Below, piece after piece: positions 8,811 to 18,016 of a stretch of DNA of 64,000 bases. Source of the stretch: Polynucleobacter sp. HIN5 (GTDB lineage: Bacteria; Pseudomonadota; Gammaproteobacteria; Burkholderiales; Burkholderiaceae); assembly GCF_030297555.1 (NCBI RefSeq), contig NZ_AP028136.1, positions 1,116,001-1,180,000 on the forward strand, given 5' to 3'. Position numbers and translations under genes: made by a program. Below the pieces are notes generated by a model. The model worked only from the letters and a program-made list of their open reading frames with translations. It was not told the DNA's origin and did not search any database. Position 1 is the first letter of the stretch. Every line of letters begins with the position of its first letter.

Positions 8811-9144
8811 ATAAACTCCTTTCAATTGAGTGGTAAGCGTTGCATTCGGATTGGTTTTGCCAGAAAAATGATTTACCGTATGCCCGCATTTTTGAGCCAC
8901 ACTTTGGGCACGAGTATCGTTTCCAGGACGATAAATACCCTGCCTTGGAGCAATGATTACAAACCAATGACTGCTTTGTGGGATAGCCATTCTCGTCAAA
9001 TTTTGTATCGATGTAGTTCGATAGGTTTTGACATGCAGAGCAAATCATCGGACTCACACTAAATCGTGTTGTGATCTCATGCGTGACGCAACAAGTCGCT
9101 GTGTAATTGCACCTAGTGCAAAGAAAGCGGTCATTGTGTGGCAT
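8797..9144 (-). CDS. Small zinc-ribbon protein, function unknown
   Basis: A 115-residue reading frame with four CxxC pairs (CTRC, CSAC, CNHC, CPKC), which points to one or two zinc ribbons. It overlaps the Pal-like gene start by 14 bp and the gene upstream by 14 bp, suggesting a coupled minus-strand operon. I chose the ATG at 9144 so that the protein starts just before the first CxxC. No DNA-binding or enzymatic domain is recognisable. The regular cysteine pairs argue against a chance reading frame. Confidence 0.6.
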   Translation of the reverse strand: MPHNDRFLCTRCNYTATCCVTHEITTRFSVSPMICSACQNLSNYIDTKFDENGYPTKQSLVCNHCSKAGYLSSWKRYSCPKCGSKMRAYGKSFFWQNQSECNAYHSIERSLYVNR

Positions 9145-9643
9145 TATTTTTCCTGATGGAATCCTCAATAGCGCTCCACCTGGTCTGAGTCTCCTCAAGC
9201 AATTTCACTTTTCTCCGATTGGCTTCTCCAATCGTCATTTTTTTCTCAATTAGCCCGTCGTAGATTTGATCAATTTGCTCGTAGTAGTTTTGGTAAACAT
9301 CAACCATACTGGGTAGCGGGAATTGCTTTGAGAGCGCCCGACATCGCAATAAAGAGCGTCGGAAATTTTTTAATGTTTTTGCTTGCTCATCATTGAGCAT
9401 GGCGGTTGATTTGATTAGCTGATCACGGTTTTCATGCTCAAAACGTAAAAATAAAACCTCTTGATCAATCAGTTCCTGATCCCGCGCATCGGTTTCTTTT
9501 TGCGTACAGTGCAAAATTTGTTGCCGAGTCCACGTTGTTTGCTCCCCTACCTCTTTAGGTGTGTATGGTGCAGCCTGTGCACCAGTCATCAAGGTGATGA
9601 AGGCGAAAACCCATAAAGCAATAGTTTGAATCGAATTTTTCAT
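9131..9643 (-). CDS. Secreted helical protein, function unknown
   Basis: A 170-residue protein with a signal peptide (MKNSIQTIALWVFAFITLMTG, cleavage near AQA). The mature part is rich in Glu, Gln, Arg and Lys and predicted to be helical, and has two cysteines (LHCTQK and LLRCRAL). I chose the ATG at 9643, which gives a normal signal peptide; an in-frame start at 9691 would add a second hydrophobic stretch. It is probably periplasmic. It lies in the minus-strand run with the zinc-ribbon and Pal-like genes. I do not recognise the family. Confidence 0.6.
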   Translation of the reverse strand: MKNSIQTIALWVFAFITLMTGAQAAPYTPKEVGEQTTWTRQQILHCTQKETDARDQELIDQEVLFLRFEHENRDQLIKSTAMLNDEQAKTLKNFRRSLLRCRALSKQFPLPSMVDVYQNYYEQIDQIYDGLIEKKMTIGEANRRKVKLLEETQTRWSAIEDSIRKNNATQ

Positions 9644-9700
9644 AAACACTCCGAATGAAAGACGCGCTAAGACGGCGTCGATTAAAAACACAATCGATGG

Positions 9701-10048
9701 TTAGATTGTTGTTTTCGGAGGTTTATCGATTGAGTGAATTAAACGTTGCGCAACAAAATAGCTGGGGGATGTATTGAAGTCGCGGTTATGAATGGGGCCT
9801 AATTGAAAGGCTGTCTCCTCCACTGGATAACCAAGAACATGCGCCATCAGATGCAGGCTTTTAGTCAATTCTCCAAGTGATTTGTTTTTTTGGTGGGCCG
9901 ACTTTTCAAGCGCCGCCTTACTTAATTGTTGCTCAAAGTGGGCGAGCTTGATGCCATTCGTGATGTAGGTATTTGCGGCCATTACCTTAAAGGCAAATAC
10001 AAACAAGCAGCACAGAACAACAATGTATCTGGAATGAATTTTCACCAT
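9701..10048 (-). CDS. Small secreted protein, function unknown
   Basis: A 115-residue protein with a signal peptide (MVKIHSRYIVVLCCLFVFAF, cleavage near VMA). The mature part is polar, with a helical charged stretch near HFEQQLSKAALEKSAHQK. It is first in the minus-strand run that ends with the Pal-like lipoprotein. I do not recognise the family, and there is no evidence for an enzyme. Confidence 0.5.
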   Translation of the reverse strand: MVKIHSRYIVVLCCLFVFAFKVMAANTYITNGIKLAHFEQQLSKAALEKSAHQKNKSLGELTKSLHLMAHVLGYPVEETAFQLGPIHNRDFNTSPSYFVAQRLIHSIDKPPKTTI

Positions 10049-10208
10049 CTGATTCTAACGAACAATGCTGTATTTGGCACTTATTTTTTTGTTGCTTTAA
10101 TTCTATGAATATCAAAAATATTAATTAATTCAGCAAGTTATAAAAACCACTTTGCTAACATAGTTTTATGTTTTAAGATGGTCGCCTCAGTACTCGAAAG
10201 GAATAACC

Positions 10209-10517
10209 ATGAAAAACAACCGCCGCCAATTTCTCCTATTGTCTGCTGCCGGTGCAGCCACCTTATCGCTATCAAACTTAGTTCAAGCGCAAGCCATGGT
10301 GGTGGAGACTGATCCGCAGGCTCAAGCACTTGGATACAAAGCCGATACCACTAAAGTCGATGCCAAAAAGTTTCCAAAGCACGCAAATGAGCAAAAATGC
10401 AGTAATTGCGCTCTCTACCAAGGTAAAGCCGGAAGCGCCTCGGGTGGCTGCGGTATCTTTGCTGGCAAACAAGTAGCCGCAAATGGCTGGTGCTCCGCCT
10501 GGGCGAAGAAAGCCTAA
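10209..10517 (+). CDS. High-potential iron-sulfur protein (HiPIP)
   Basis: A 102-residue HiPIP. The Tat signal NRRQFLLLSAAGAATLS exports the folded [4Fe-4S] protein to the periplasm. Cluster cysteines are C64, C67, C81 and C95 (KCSNCALYQG, GGCGIF, GWCSAW), matching the family spacing. It acts as a soluble electron carrier, often between the bc1 complex and terminal oxidases or reaction centres. It is followed 30 bp later by a CBS-domain gene. A GAAAGGA ribosome site precedes the ATG. Confidence 0.92.
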   Translation: MKNNRRQFLLLSAAGAATLSLSNLVQAQAMVVETDPQAQALGYKADTTKVDAKKFPKHANEQKCSNCALYQGKAGSASGGCGIFAGKQVAANGWCSAWAKKA

Positions 10518-10547
10518 TTGTTCATCTAAAAAGTAAAAAGGCCAGTA

Positions 10548-10985
10548 ATGTCAACTGTTCAAGAGTGTCTGGATCAGAAACCAAAACGAATTATTTCGGT
10601 TTCATCGACGGATTCTGTATTCAAAGCTCTTGAACTCATGAAATCCAATCGGGTTCGCGCCATCCTAGTGATAGATGAAGAACAGTTAGTAGGCATTGTG
10701 TCGCAAGGCGACTGCGCAATTCGCGCCTACTTGCGAGGGCTTAACATCAATACCACTCCGGTTACTGACATCATGACCAAAGAGCCTTTAACCGTAAAAC
10801 CTTCGGATTCCATGGATCACTGCATGGCGATCATCTCCTCGAGGGGAATTCGTCACATACCCGTGGTGGATCGAAACCAAGTAATCGGTATTGTTTCTGT
10901 GGGTGATGTGGTGAAAGAGACCATGAGTCAGCTTAGTCAAAATGCTTCGTTCTTGGAGACTTTTATAAAAGGGCATAGCGGTTAA
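10548..10985 (+). CDS. Paired CBS-domain protein
   Basis: A 145-residue protein made of two CBS motifs (about residues 10-65 and 75-132; LVGIVSQGDCAIR and VIGIVSVGDVVK are the repeated strand ends). Stand-alone CBS pairs of this size bind adenine nucleotides or NAD and act as energy sensors; the target is unknown. It follows the HiPIP gene and ends 6 bp before a tRNA-Arg repeat, so it closes this cassette. Confidence 0.88.
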   Translation: MSTVQECLDQKPKRIISVSSTDSVFKALELMKSNRVRAILVIDEEQLVGIVSQGDCAIRAYLRGLNINTTPVTDIMTKEPLTVKPSDSMDHCMAIISSRGIRHIPVVDRNQVIGIVSVGDVVKETMSQLSQNASFLETFIKGHSG

Positions 10986-10991
10986 TCAATC

Positions 10992-11184
10992 TGGCCTGCC
11001 CAGCAGGAGTCGAACCTGCGACCTACGGCTTAGAAGGGCTGGCGAATCTATAGAAGACAATGCTCAACAATGGCTTACAGCGGGTAGGTTTGCGGTGTCC
11101 GTCAAAACATCGGCGGTCCTGGCGTTGGGCGGGGTCTCGTGTTGGATTCGTGGTGTCTACAGGTTCTCATAGACTAAGATCTTA
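10992..11184. repeat. tRNA-Arg att repeat 4 with decayed arm end
   Basis: Positions 10992-11037 repeat the 46-bp tRNA-Arg 3' segment. The following arm is clearly related to that at 508-654 (shared AGACAAT, CAGCGGGTAGG, GTCAAAACA, TGGCGTTGGG). Where the inverted repeat should lie (11168-11184) the sequence has changed and the palindrome is lost. TauE starts 3 bp later, so the arm end may have been remodelled as the gene's 5' region. Confidence 0.82.
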
Positions 11185-11186
11185 AG

Positions 11187-11927
11187 ATGGAACTTAGCGC
11201 AATCCATCTAATCCTTGGTCTTTTAGGAATTGGTGCTGGTTTGTTAGGGGGCGTGATTGGCTTTGGCACCACCATTATGCTCATGCCACCCTTAGTCTAT
11301 TTGCATGGATCGCTACTAACCATTCCCATCATTGCAATTACGGCAACCATTGCTAATCTTGCTAGGGTTTTCATTTGGTGGCGCAGTATTGATTGGAAAG
11401 TATGCGCCGCCTATGCTGCTAGCGCAATTCCTGCCGTTATTTTGGGCGCCAATACGTTGATCTTGCTCAATCCCCGGGCGATTGAGATTGTGCTGGGCCT
11501 ATTTTTACTCTTCCTCATTCCAATCCGTCGTTGGATGCGCCGCCAAGAGATCGTGGTTAGCCTGTGACACATGGCTTTGGTTGGTGCTGGGATTGGCTAT
11601 TTAACGGGCATCGTTGCAACAACAGGGGCGATTAATACCCCCTTCTTTTTGGCTTATGGATTAACCAAAGGCGCCTATCTCGGTACCGAGGCAGCCAGCT
11701 CGCTTTCCATCTTCATTACCAAAGGCGTGGTGTTTCATGAACTGGGAGTAATTGATCGTGTGGCCATCCTGGAGGGGCTCTTTCTTGGGGTCTGTGTCTT
11801 TATGGGATCACTACTATCCAAACGGATTGTTCTAAAAATGCGCGAGGAGCAATTTATCCAGATGATGGAATGGGTGATTGCCATTTCGGGGATTGCTATT
11901 TTGATGATGAGTATTATTCACCAATGA
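11187..11927 (+). pseudogene. TauE/SafE-family permease with an in-frame stop
   Basis: One TauE/SafE-family membrane permease (sulfite/organosulfonate exporter type) is read in a single frame from 11187 to 11927 but is interrupted by TGA at 11565-11567. The first part (126 residues) carries the start GLLGIGAGLLGGVIGFGTT. The second part resumes two codons after the stop with GAGIGYLTGIVATTGAINTP, the second half of the family's inverted repeat. Together they give about 246 residues, the usual family length. It is either a recent nonsense mutation, a read-through case or a sequencing error. The downstream EamA gene overlaps its end by 4 bp. Confidence 0.8.
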
Positions 11928-12781
11928 GTAGTTTTGTCTTTACCTGCATCTTAGGCGCTGCGCTCATGCACGCTCTATGGAATATATTACTCAAGTCGGC
12001 ATCGGATAAAAACTTAGAAACCGCGGTAGCAAACTTTGCCACTGCAATCCTCGCCCTTCCCTTGCTGGTGATATATGGACTTCCTGATCCCCAAACCTTT
12101 CCCTATATAGCATTATCAATTGCCCTTCATTTAATTTATTTTTATTTGGTTGCATCCGCATATCGCTTCGGGGACTTGAATCTCGCTTACCCCATCATGC
12201 GCGGTGCGGCCCCACTTCTGACTCTCTTGTTTGGATATATGTTTTTACGTGAACAGGTATCCGATGGAGTAATTGCTGGTATTTTTCTAGTATCAGCCGG
12301 AGTCATCCTCTTAGGTTTGCGTAAAACATCGACATCAGCCCATCATTTAAAAGCCCTACTCTTTGCTCTAACCAATGCCCTGGTCATCGCCCTCTATACC
12401 ATTGTTGATGGGCATGGGGTGCGGCTTAGTAATAATGCATGGTCTTATGTGAGCCTATTAATGTTTTCGCATGGCTGCGTCTTTCTGTCGCTAGTTCTTT
12501 GGCAACGACGTCGTCAGCAATTGCTACCGGAGAGCTTTAGCTATATCAAATCCCGTCTCATATACCCCTTAATCGGTGGAACTTGTATTATTGGTTCTTA
12601 TTCGGTTGCTCTTTGGGCAATGACGCAAGCACCCATCTCCTTAGTTGCGGCAGTCCGCGAAACATCCGTTTTATTTGCGTTTCTATTTGGAACTCTCTAT
12701 TTAAAAGAGTCGCCATACACTCAGCGAATTATTGGTGCGCTGGGAATATGTCTAGGTTTAATCTTGATACGAATTTACTAA
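11924..12781 (+). CDS. EamA/DMT-family transporter
   Basis: A 285-residue drug/metabolite transporter superfamily protein with about ten membrane helices arranged as two EamA repeats (helices 1-5 and 6-10). The first repeat ends at AGVILLGLRK and the second at LGICLGLILIRIY. The ATG at 11924 overlaps the TauE stop (ATGA), which favours this start over the upstream in-frame ATG. Family members export metabolites or amino acids; the substrate cannot be inferred. It is the last gene before a decayed att repeat. Confidence 0.85.
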   Translation: MSSFVFTCILGAALMHALWNILLKSASDKNLETAVANFATAILALPLLVIYGLPDPQTFPYIALSIALHLIYFYLVASAYRFGDLNLAYPIMRGAAPLLTLLFGYMFLREQVSDGVIAGIFLVSAGVILLGLRKTSTSAHHLKALLFALTNALVIALYTIVDGHGVRLSNNAWSYVSLLMFSHGCVFLSLVLWQRRRQQLLPESFSYIKSRLIYPLIGGTCIIGSYSVALWAMTQAPISLVAAVRETSVLFAFLFGTLYLKESPYTQRIIGALGICLGLILIRIY

Positions 12782-12841
12782 CTCTTAGTTCAGAGCATAA
12801 GAAAATCAACTATTACTGATTTTTTATTTGATTAGAAGTTG

Positions 12842-13007
12842 CCACCCACGGCCGAGAAGGGCAAACTAATCTGCGGAATACAATGATCAACAATGGCTTG
12901 CAGTGGGCTGGTTCGAGGTGTTCATCAAAACACCGGATTGGCTGGAGTTGAATGGAACCTGAAGTTGGATTCGAGGTGTCTGCAGATGGGTGTCGGGAAA
13001 ACCGACA
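12842..13007. repeat. Decayed tRNA-Arg att repeat 5 with conserved arm
   Basis: The tRNA part is badly eroded (only about 12842-12860 resembles the anticodon-arm end, CACGGCCGAGAAGG). The 147-bp arm at 12861-13007 is well kept and ends exactly in TGTCGGGAAAACCGACA (12991-13007). Its length equals that of the intact copies, so this is a true repeat that lost its core. It separates the EamA unit from the antiporter unit. The stretch 13008-13172 shows no convincing gene. Confidence 0.78.
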
Positions 13008-13172
13008 TACTTTGAACTTCTGCTTTTATAGGCATTCGTCTTTCAAACAAGTAGTAAGAATTACCCATAAAAATTACAAGGTAATTAAACTACGAAGAAC
13101 TTGGTTGAAAAAATTATGCTACATTCCTAATTGCATTAAATAGCAACATCTTTTCATGTGCTTCCACTTTGA

Positions 13173-13198
13173 ACCACCCAACTGGGTGGTCTTTTTTT
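13173..13198 (+). terminator. Rho-independent terminator upstream of the antiporter
   Basis: Stem ACCACCC / GGGTGGT with a 4-base loop, followed by CTTTTTTT. It lies between the att arm and the antiporter gene, 90 bp before the start. It would stop transcription entering from the previous cassette, or act as an attenuator of the antiporter. Confidence 0.8.
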
Positions 13199-13287
13199 AT
13201 CCAAGTCCTTAGGTTTTGTACGGATACTTTTGCTCTCGCTGTGCAAAGATTGGAATTCGTTCATCATTCCTGAAAATAGATAAATCC

Positions 13288-14556
13288 ATGAGCAACCCAA
13301 CTACCATTCAATTAATTGCCACTACGCTATTTGGTATTGCGGTATTACATACCTTTTTAGCTTTTTATTTTGAACGGCTAGCCCATCGTTCACGGCACCA
13401 CGCGGGTTTATTTCATCTCTTGGGTGAAGTTGAGGCTGTATTTGGCTTTTGGGCGATGGTGCTCGTTGTTTTCATGGCTTTTATTCATGGCAGCACTAAG
13501 CCGGCCATCACCTACTTAGAGTCTCGCAACTATACCGAGCCATTGTTTGTGTTTGCCATTATGGTGATAGCGGCCAGTAAACCGATTTTGTACGTTGCCA
13601 AAACTATTGTTCTCGCAATTTCAAAACTGCTTGAAAAGTCGTTCAGATTACCGGCAGCTACTGCCAACTACTTTGTGACCCTGAGCGCAGTTCCCATCTT
13701 AGGCTCGTTTATCACAGAGCCGGCTGCGATGACCTTGGCTGCCTTTTTGCTGCGCGATACCATCTTCTCAAAAACCAATTCAACGAAATTGATGTACCTC
13801 ACGATTGGGGTCTTATTTGTCAACATTTCAATTGGTGGAGCTTTAACAAGTTTTGCCGCACCTCCCATTTTGATGGTTACTTCTACTTGGAATTGGGATA
13901 CGACGTATGTATTTCAGACCTTCGGAATCAAAGCAACCATTGCGGTTCTAGTCAATGCCCTACTCATTACACTGGTTGTTCATAAGGACCTACCAAAGAC
14001 TGCCTCAGCCCATCAAGAGGATCGTATGCCCTTATGGGTGGCCTTCACTCACCTACTATTTCTGTTAGCAGTGGTTGTTTTTGCCCATCATCCGGTGGTC
14101 TTCATGGGCTTTTTGCTCTTTTTCTTGGGCTATACCCACGCTTACAGCGCCTATCAATCCCGACTGATTCTCAAAGAAGCGCTCATGGTGGCATTTTTCT
14201 TAGCTGGTCTTGTGGTACTTGGCGGACTCCAACAATGGTGGCTACAACCGCTATTAAGTGGCATGAGTAATACGGCTGTGTTTTATGGAGCAACTGCTCT
14301 GACAGCAATTACTGATAATGCCGCTTTGACTTATTTAGGATCCTTGGTGGAAGGAACGACCGAAGAGTTTCGTTATGCTTTGGTGGCTGGTGCGCTTGCA
14401 GGTGGCGGCTTAACAGTGATCGCAAATGCCCCAAATCCTGCGGGTTTGGCAATCCTAAAAGATTACTTTCCACAAAAGGCGGTATCCGCTCTTAAATTAC
14501 TGTTAGCCGCTCTGCCACCAACTGCTATCGCGATACTTGCTTTTCAAGTTCTTTGA
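13288..14556 (+). CDS. Putative Na+/H+ antiporter (PF07399 type)
   Basis: A 422-residue membrane protein with about ten helices that matches my memory of the putative Na+/H+ antiporter family PF07399. Conserved polar membrane segments include GSFITEPAAMTLAAFLL and ALTAITDNAALTYLGSLVEG; such acidic residues in helices are usual for cation antiporters. I chose the ATG at 13288; the upstream extension to 13216 is polar and lacks a ribosome site. It is the only gene in its cassette, and its stop codon ends one base before the next att repeat. Ion specificity is inferred from the family. Confidence 0.8.
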   Translation: MSNPTTIQLIATTLFGIAVLHTFLAFYFERLAHRSRHHAGLFHLLGEVEAVFGFWAMVLVVFMAFIHGSTKPAITYLESRNYTEPLFVFAIMVIAASKPILYVAKTIVLAISKLLEKSFRLPAATANYFVTLSAVPILGSFITEPAAMTLAAFLLRDTIFSKTNSTKLMYLTIGVLFVNISIGGALTSFAAPPILMVTSTWNWDTTYVFQTFGIKATIAVLVNALLITLVVHKDLPKTASAHQEDRMPLWVAFTHLLFLLAVVVFAHHPVVFMGFLLFFLGYTHAYSAYQSRLILKEALMVAFFLAGLVVLGGLQQWWLQPLLSGMSNTAVFYGATALTAITDNAALTYLGSLVEGTTEEFRYALVAGALAGGGLTVIANAPNPAGLAILKDYFPQKAVSALKLLLAALPPTAIAILAFQVL

Positions 14557-14557
14557 G

Positions 14558-14750
14558 TGGCCTGCCCAGCAGGAGTCGAACCTGCGACCTACGGCTTAGA
14601 AGGGCTGGCTGATCTGCTTTAGACAATATCAGACACTGACATACAGTGGGTAGGCTTGAAGTGTAGGTCAAAACAGGGGTCGTCGTGGCGTTGGGTGGGG
14701 CCAGATATTGGGTTTGTGGTGTCGGCAGGCGTTTGTCGGGAAAACCGACA
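14558..14750. repeat. tRNA-Arg att repeat 6 with 147-bp arm
   Basis: The tRNA-Arg 3' segment (14558-14603) and a 147-bp arm (14604-14750) ending in TGTCGGGAAAACCGACA. It is almost identical to the repeat at 462-654, with a few substitutions in the middle of the arm. It opens the second LysR/Bug/aconitase X unit. Confidence 0.88.
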
Positions 14751-14817
14751 TTTTTGAGTACTCGTGAAAAAGAATCGTAAGGTAGCTAAAAAATGTTCAA
14801 AATTTCAACTAAGAGAA

Positions 14818-15717
14818 CTAAAAATGATTGGCTTTTTCTATTACTAATTGAATAAAGTTTTTCATTGCAATGGTTTGATGAGCTCCCTGACGCCAATAAA
14901 TTGTGGCGTCACGAGATAAGTGATTTCCCTCGATTTCTAGGCTAACTAAATCTTGCTCGCCATAACAAGCTACTGGGCTTCCAATAACGATTACTTTGCC
15001 CGTTTTTGCGATTTGAATTAAATCGTCCATTGATGATACTTCGAGCCTGGCATTAAGAGATACCCCATCACTTTTACATTGAAAATCAATTTTTTGTCTC
15101 ATTAAAAAATTTTTATTGAGTAAGGCCAACTCCACTTCCTCAATCATCTTTAAATTAATTTTGTTTGGAAATTTTTTTAAATTTTCGATTTTTCCAATAA
15201 CTGAAAAATGCTCTCTAAATAAAAACTGATGTTGCAAATTCTGTGTCTTATAGTCATCTGGCAAAATTCCAATATCAATTCCACCTTCATTAAGGTCGTC
15301 TATTAAGTTTTTGGCTGACCCCGCCTTAAGAGTTATTTTTATCTCAGGATTTGTTAAAAACAAATCAATACATGCAGGAATTACAAGGGCTTTTAAGTAG
15401 GTATTGGTTGCACCAATACTTAGTACTCCAGCAGCCTTATTTGAGTTATTTCTCAATGTCAGAAGTACTTCATCTAGATTACCAACAATTGGCTCAACTT
15501 GACTTAGTAGATTTTTGCCAAAGGACGTTAAAACTGATTTCCTCCCTATCTTCTCAAAAATATTCTGCCCAAGGGCATCAGTTAAATCGCTCATCTGCTG
15601 TGACAAAGCAGATTGAGAAAGGTTGAGAATCTCAGCTGCTTTGACATAACCAGTTGATTTAGCAAGCACAATAAAACTGCGAAGAAGACGAAGATCGATA
15701 CGGTTATTTATAAGCAT
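14818..15717 (-). CDS. LysR-family transcriptional regulator (copy 2)
   Basis: Second copy of the 299-residue LysR regulator at 722-1621, divergent from its receptor gene in the same way. It differs in the N-terminal 180 residues at about a dozen sites (for example SDLTDALG against RDLTNVLG, and a cluster around VIGKIENLKKF against LIGKKIKLRKF). The C-terminal 120 residues are identical. The changes are in frame and mostly conservative, so both copies look functional. They may differ slightly in DNA or ligand recognition. Confidence 0.9.
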   Translation of the reverse strand: MLINNRIDLRLLRSFIVLAKSTGYVKAAEILNLSQSALSQQMSDLTDALGQNIFEKIGRKSVLTSFGKNLLSQVEPIVGNLDEVLLTLRNNSNKAAGVLSIGATNTYLKALVIPACIDLFLTNPEIKITLKAGSAKNLIDDLNEGGIDIGILPDDYKTQNLQHQFLFREHFSVIGKIENLKKFPNKINLKMIEEVELALLNKNFLMRQKIDFQCKSDGVSLNARLEVSSMDDLIQIAKTGKVIVIGSPVACYGEQDLVSLEIEGNHLSRDATIYWRQGAHQTIAMKNFIQLVIEKANHF

Positions 15718-15805
15718 TTCTTATATTAAATATTAAAAAATATTAATTTACATTATATTTTGTTACAGTTACATTGGTTCTGTTCTCTTAACTAAGGGGG
15801 TGGCC

Positions 15806-16774
15806 ATGAAAAATTTTTCAAAATTGATACTTTCCTTCGTCTTGTCTTGGGTTTGTGGATTAGCAATTGCTCAGAATTACCCAAATAAGCCCATTAAATT
15901 AATTGTGCCCTTCCCGGCTGGGGGTCCAACCGATATTGTCGCCAGACCTTTGGCGCAGATGTTGGGTGAGTCTATGAAGCAATCAATTATTGTCGAGAAT
16001 AAAGGCGGTGCTGGTGGCTCTGTTGCAGCTGATTTTGTAGCTAAATCACCACCTGATGGATATACCATCATGGTCGGAACCGTGGGGACTCATGCAATTA
16101 ACGGGAGCCTATATCGACAGCTTCCCTACGATATGACCAAAGACTTCACGCCGATTGCATTGGTAGCAAGCGCCCCTTTAGTGATAGCGGTTCCAGCTAA
16201 CAGCAATATTAAGACCCTAGCAGACCTTATTAAAGAAGCTAAGGCAAAACCTGACTTTATCGCATTTGGAACTGCCGGCAATGGAACCCCTGGTCATCTG
16301 ACAGGTGCTTTATTTGAAACAGCCACCAAAACAAAGCTTAAGCATATTCCCTATAAAGGTAGCGCACCTGCAGTCACTGATTTACTTGGTGGGCAAATTC
16401 CGCTCATGTTTGACCCCATCCAGTCGGTCCTTCCCCACATCCAATCAGGTAAGCTAATAGCATTAGCAGTCACGAGCAAAACTCGCTCACCACTTTTGCC
16501 TAATGTACCTACAGTTGCTGAATCTGGGTATCCTAATTTTGAATCCACAGCATGGTGGGCAGTTTTTGGTCCAGCAAAACTACCTGAAAATGTAACAAAT
16601 ACATTAACTACTCAAGTTCAGAAAATTGCCTCGTCTGCAGCATACAAAGAAAAACTTGGCAACGTAGGTGTTCAACCCAATACAAACTTTAAAGAATCAC
16701 TTAGCAATTTCCAAACCAGAGAAATCGCGAAGTGGGCAATTGCTGTACGTGATTCTGGGGCATCACTCGATTAA
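15806..16774 (+). CDS. Bug/TctC-family periplasmic substrate-binding protein (copy 2)
   Basis: Second copy of the 322-residue Bug receptor, with the same start context (AAGGGGG before the ATG). It differs from copy 1 by two residues (Ile/Val in the signal peptide and Pro/Ala in the VPFPAGG loop). Synonymous differences cluster in the first 150 bp, while most of the remaining sequence is identical. The uneven spread suggests gene conversion or recombination between copies. Confidence 0.88.
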   Translation: MKNFSKLILSFVLSWVCGLAIAQNYPNKPIKLIVPFPAGGPTDIVARPLAQMLGESMKQSIIVENKGGAGGSVAADFVAKSPPDGYTIMVGTVGTHAINGSLYRQLPYDMTKDFTPIALVASAPLVIAVPANSNIKTLADLIKEAKAKPDFIAFGTAGNGTPGHLTGALFETATKTKLKHIPYKGSAPAVTDLLGGQIPLMFDPIQSVLPHIQSGKLIALAVTSKTRSPLLPNVPTVAESGYPNFESTAWWAVFGPAKLPENVTNTLTTQVQKIASSAAYKEKLGNVGVQPNTNFKESLSNFQTREIAKWAIAVRDSGASLD

Positions 16775-16783
16775 AGAAAAATT

Positions 16784-18016
16784 ATGAAACTTAATGCTGA
16801 AGAAAAAGCCATGCTTGCTGGCGAATTGGGGCCAGTTCGCAAGATCGCCATCGAACATCAAATTAAAGTTGGCGAATTTTTTGGCGCCGAAGATCTTGTA
16901 CCGGTCTCACAAGCACACATCATGGCTGACACGGAAAGCCTTGGGGAAGCGGGTGTTGCTTGGCTTGAGATGTTAGCCAAACACTCTTCAAAAGAGCGGG
17001 TAGTACGTATTCCTACGATTACCGATCCTCGGGGCACAGACTTTAATAAAGCTAAGGAATTAGGTCAAACCGAAACGATGCTTTCTTTAGAGCGCCGGGC
17101 GATTGCGGCTTTCGTCAAAATGGGTATCTCTATGACTGATACCTGCATCAACTACCAAACCATCATGGCTCCAGTTTTTGGTGAACATGTCGCTTTTGGT
17201 GACACTGGTGTTGTGATCTACTCCAATAGTATCTGTGGGGCCCGCTCGAATTTTGAGGGCGGCCCATCTGCCCTATCGGCCGGCTTAACCGGTCGAACAC
17301 CGCGCTATGGGTATCACTTAGATACACACCGACAGCCAACCCACCGTTTTCGAGTTTCTTGGACACCCACTTCACTCAATGAATGGGGCGCCTTGGGCGG
17401 GCTCATCGGACGCAAATCTGGAAATTATTGGTCTGTCCCCGTGATTGAGGGTATTGAAGGTCACCCTGGGTCAGATTCACTTAAGCATTTCGGTGCAGCA
17501 ATGGCTAGCTTTGGATCATCCGCCCTATTTCATATTTTAGGGATTACTCCTGAAGCAATCCATGCGAGGGATTTAAAGTTTGATCATTTACCTGTGATCG
17601 ACGTTACACAAGCGGATGTCATGGCTTTACAAAAATCCTATCGTGTAAGCGATGAAATTGACGTTGTTGTGTTCTCAGCGCCCCAACTGAGTCTTTTGGA
17701 GATGAAATCGGTTGCCGAACTCTGCGCTGGTAAGAAATTTAGGAAACCCTTACTAGCGGTTACCAGCCCCCAAGTAAAGCCAGACTCGGATCGAATGGGA
17801 TATACCGAACTCATTGAATCGGCGGGAGGCTCAGTCTTTGCTGGCATGTGTTTTTACCAGTCCTATGCCAGAGAAATTGCTGAGGCGAATGGCTGGAAAC
17901 GCTTAGCAACTAATAGCGCCAAGATGGTCAACATCTTAGGTGGCTATGGATACACACCGATCTTAGCCTCGATGGAAGATTGTGTGCGCGCAGCTGAAAC
18001 TGGGAGTCTCGCATGA
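16784..18016 (+). CDS. Aconitase X catalytic subunit (copy 2)
   Basis: Second copy of the 410-residue AcnX large subunit, with the same cysteine motifs as copy 1. It differs by Glu for Gln in AKELGQ and by Ser for Thr in GGSVF, plus a few silent changes near the 3' end. Reading frame and coupling to the small subunit are intact, so it should be active. Having two copies could raise dosage or reflect recent cassette duplication. Confidence 0.88.
   Translation: MKLNAEEKAMLAGELGPVRKIAIEHQIKVGEFFGAEDLVPVSQAHIMADTESLGEAGVAWLEMLAKHSSKERVVRIPTITDPRGTDFNKAKELGQTETMLSLERRAIAAFVKMGISMTDTCINYQTIMAPVFGEHVAFGDTGVVIYSNSICGARSNFEGGPSALSAGLTGRTPRYGYHLDTHRQPTHRFRVSWTPTSLNEWGALGGLIGRKSGNYWSVPVIEGIEGHPGSDSLKHFGAAMASFGSSALFHILGITPEAIHARDLKFDHLPVIDVTQADVMALQKSYRVSDEIDVVVFSAPQLSLLEMKSVAELCAGKKFRKPLLAVTSPQVKPDSDRMGYTELIESAGGSVFAGMCFYQSYAREIAEANGWKRLATNSAKMVNILGGYGYTPILASMEDCVRAAETGSLA

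Noticed and set aside
12952..13143. A 63-codon frame over the decayed att repeat
   Set aside because: It runs through the conserved arm and palindrome, which explains the sequence better than coding does.
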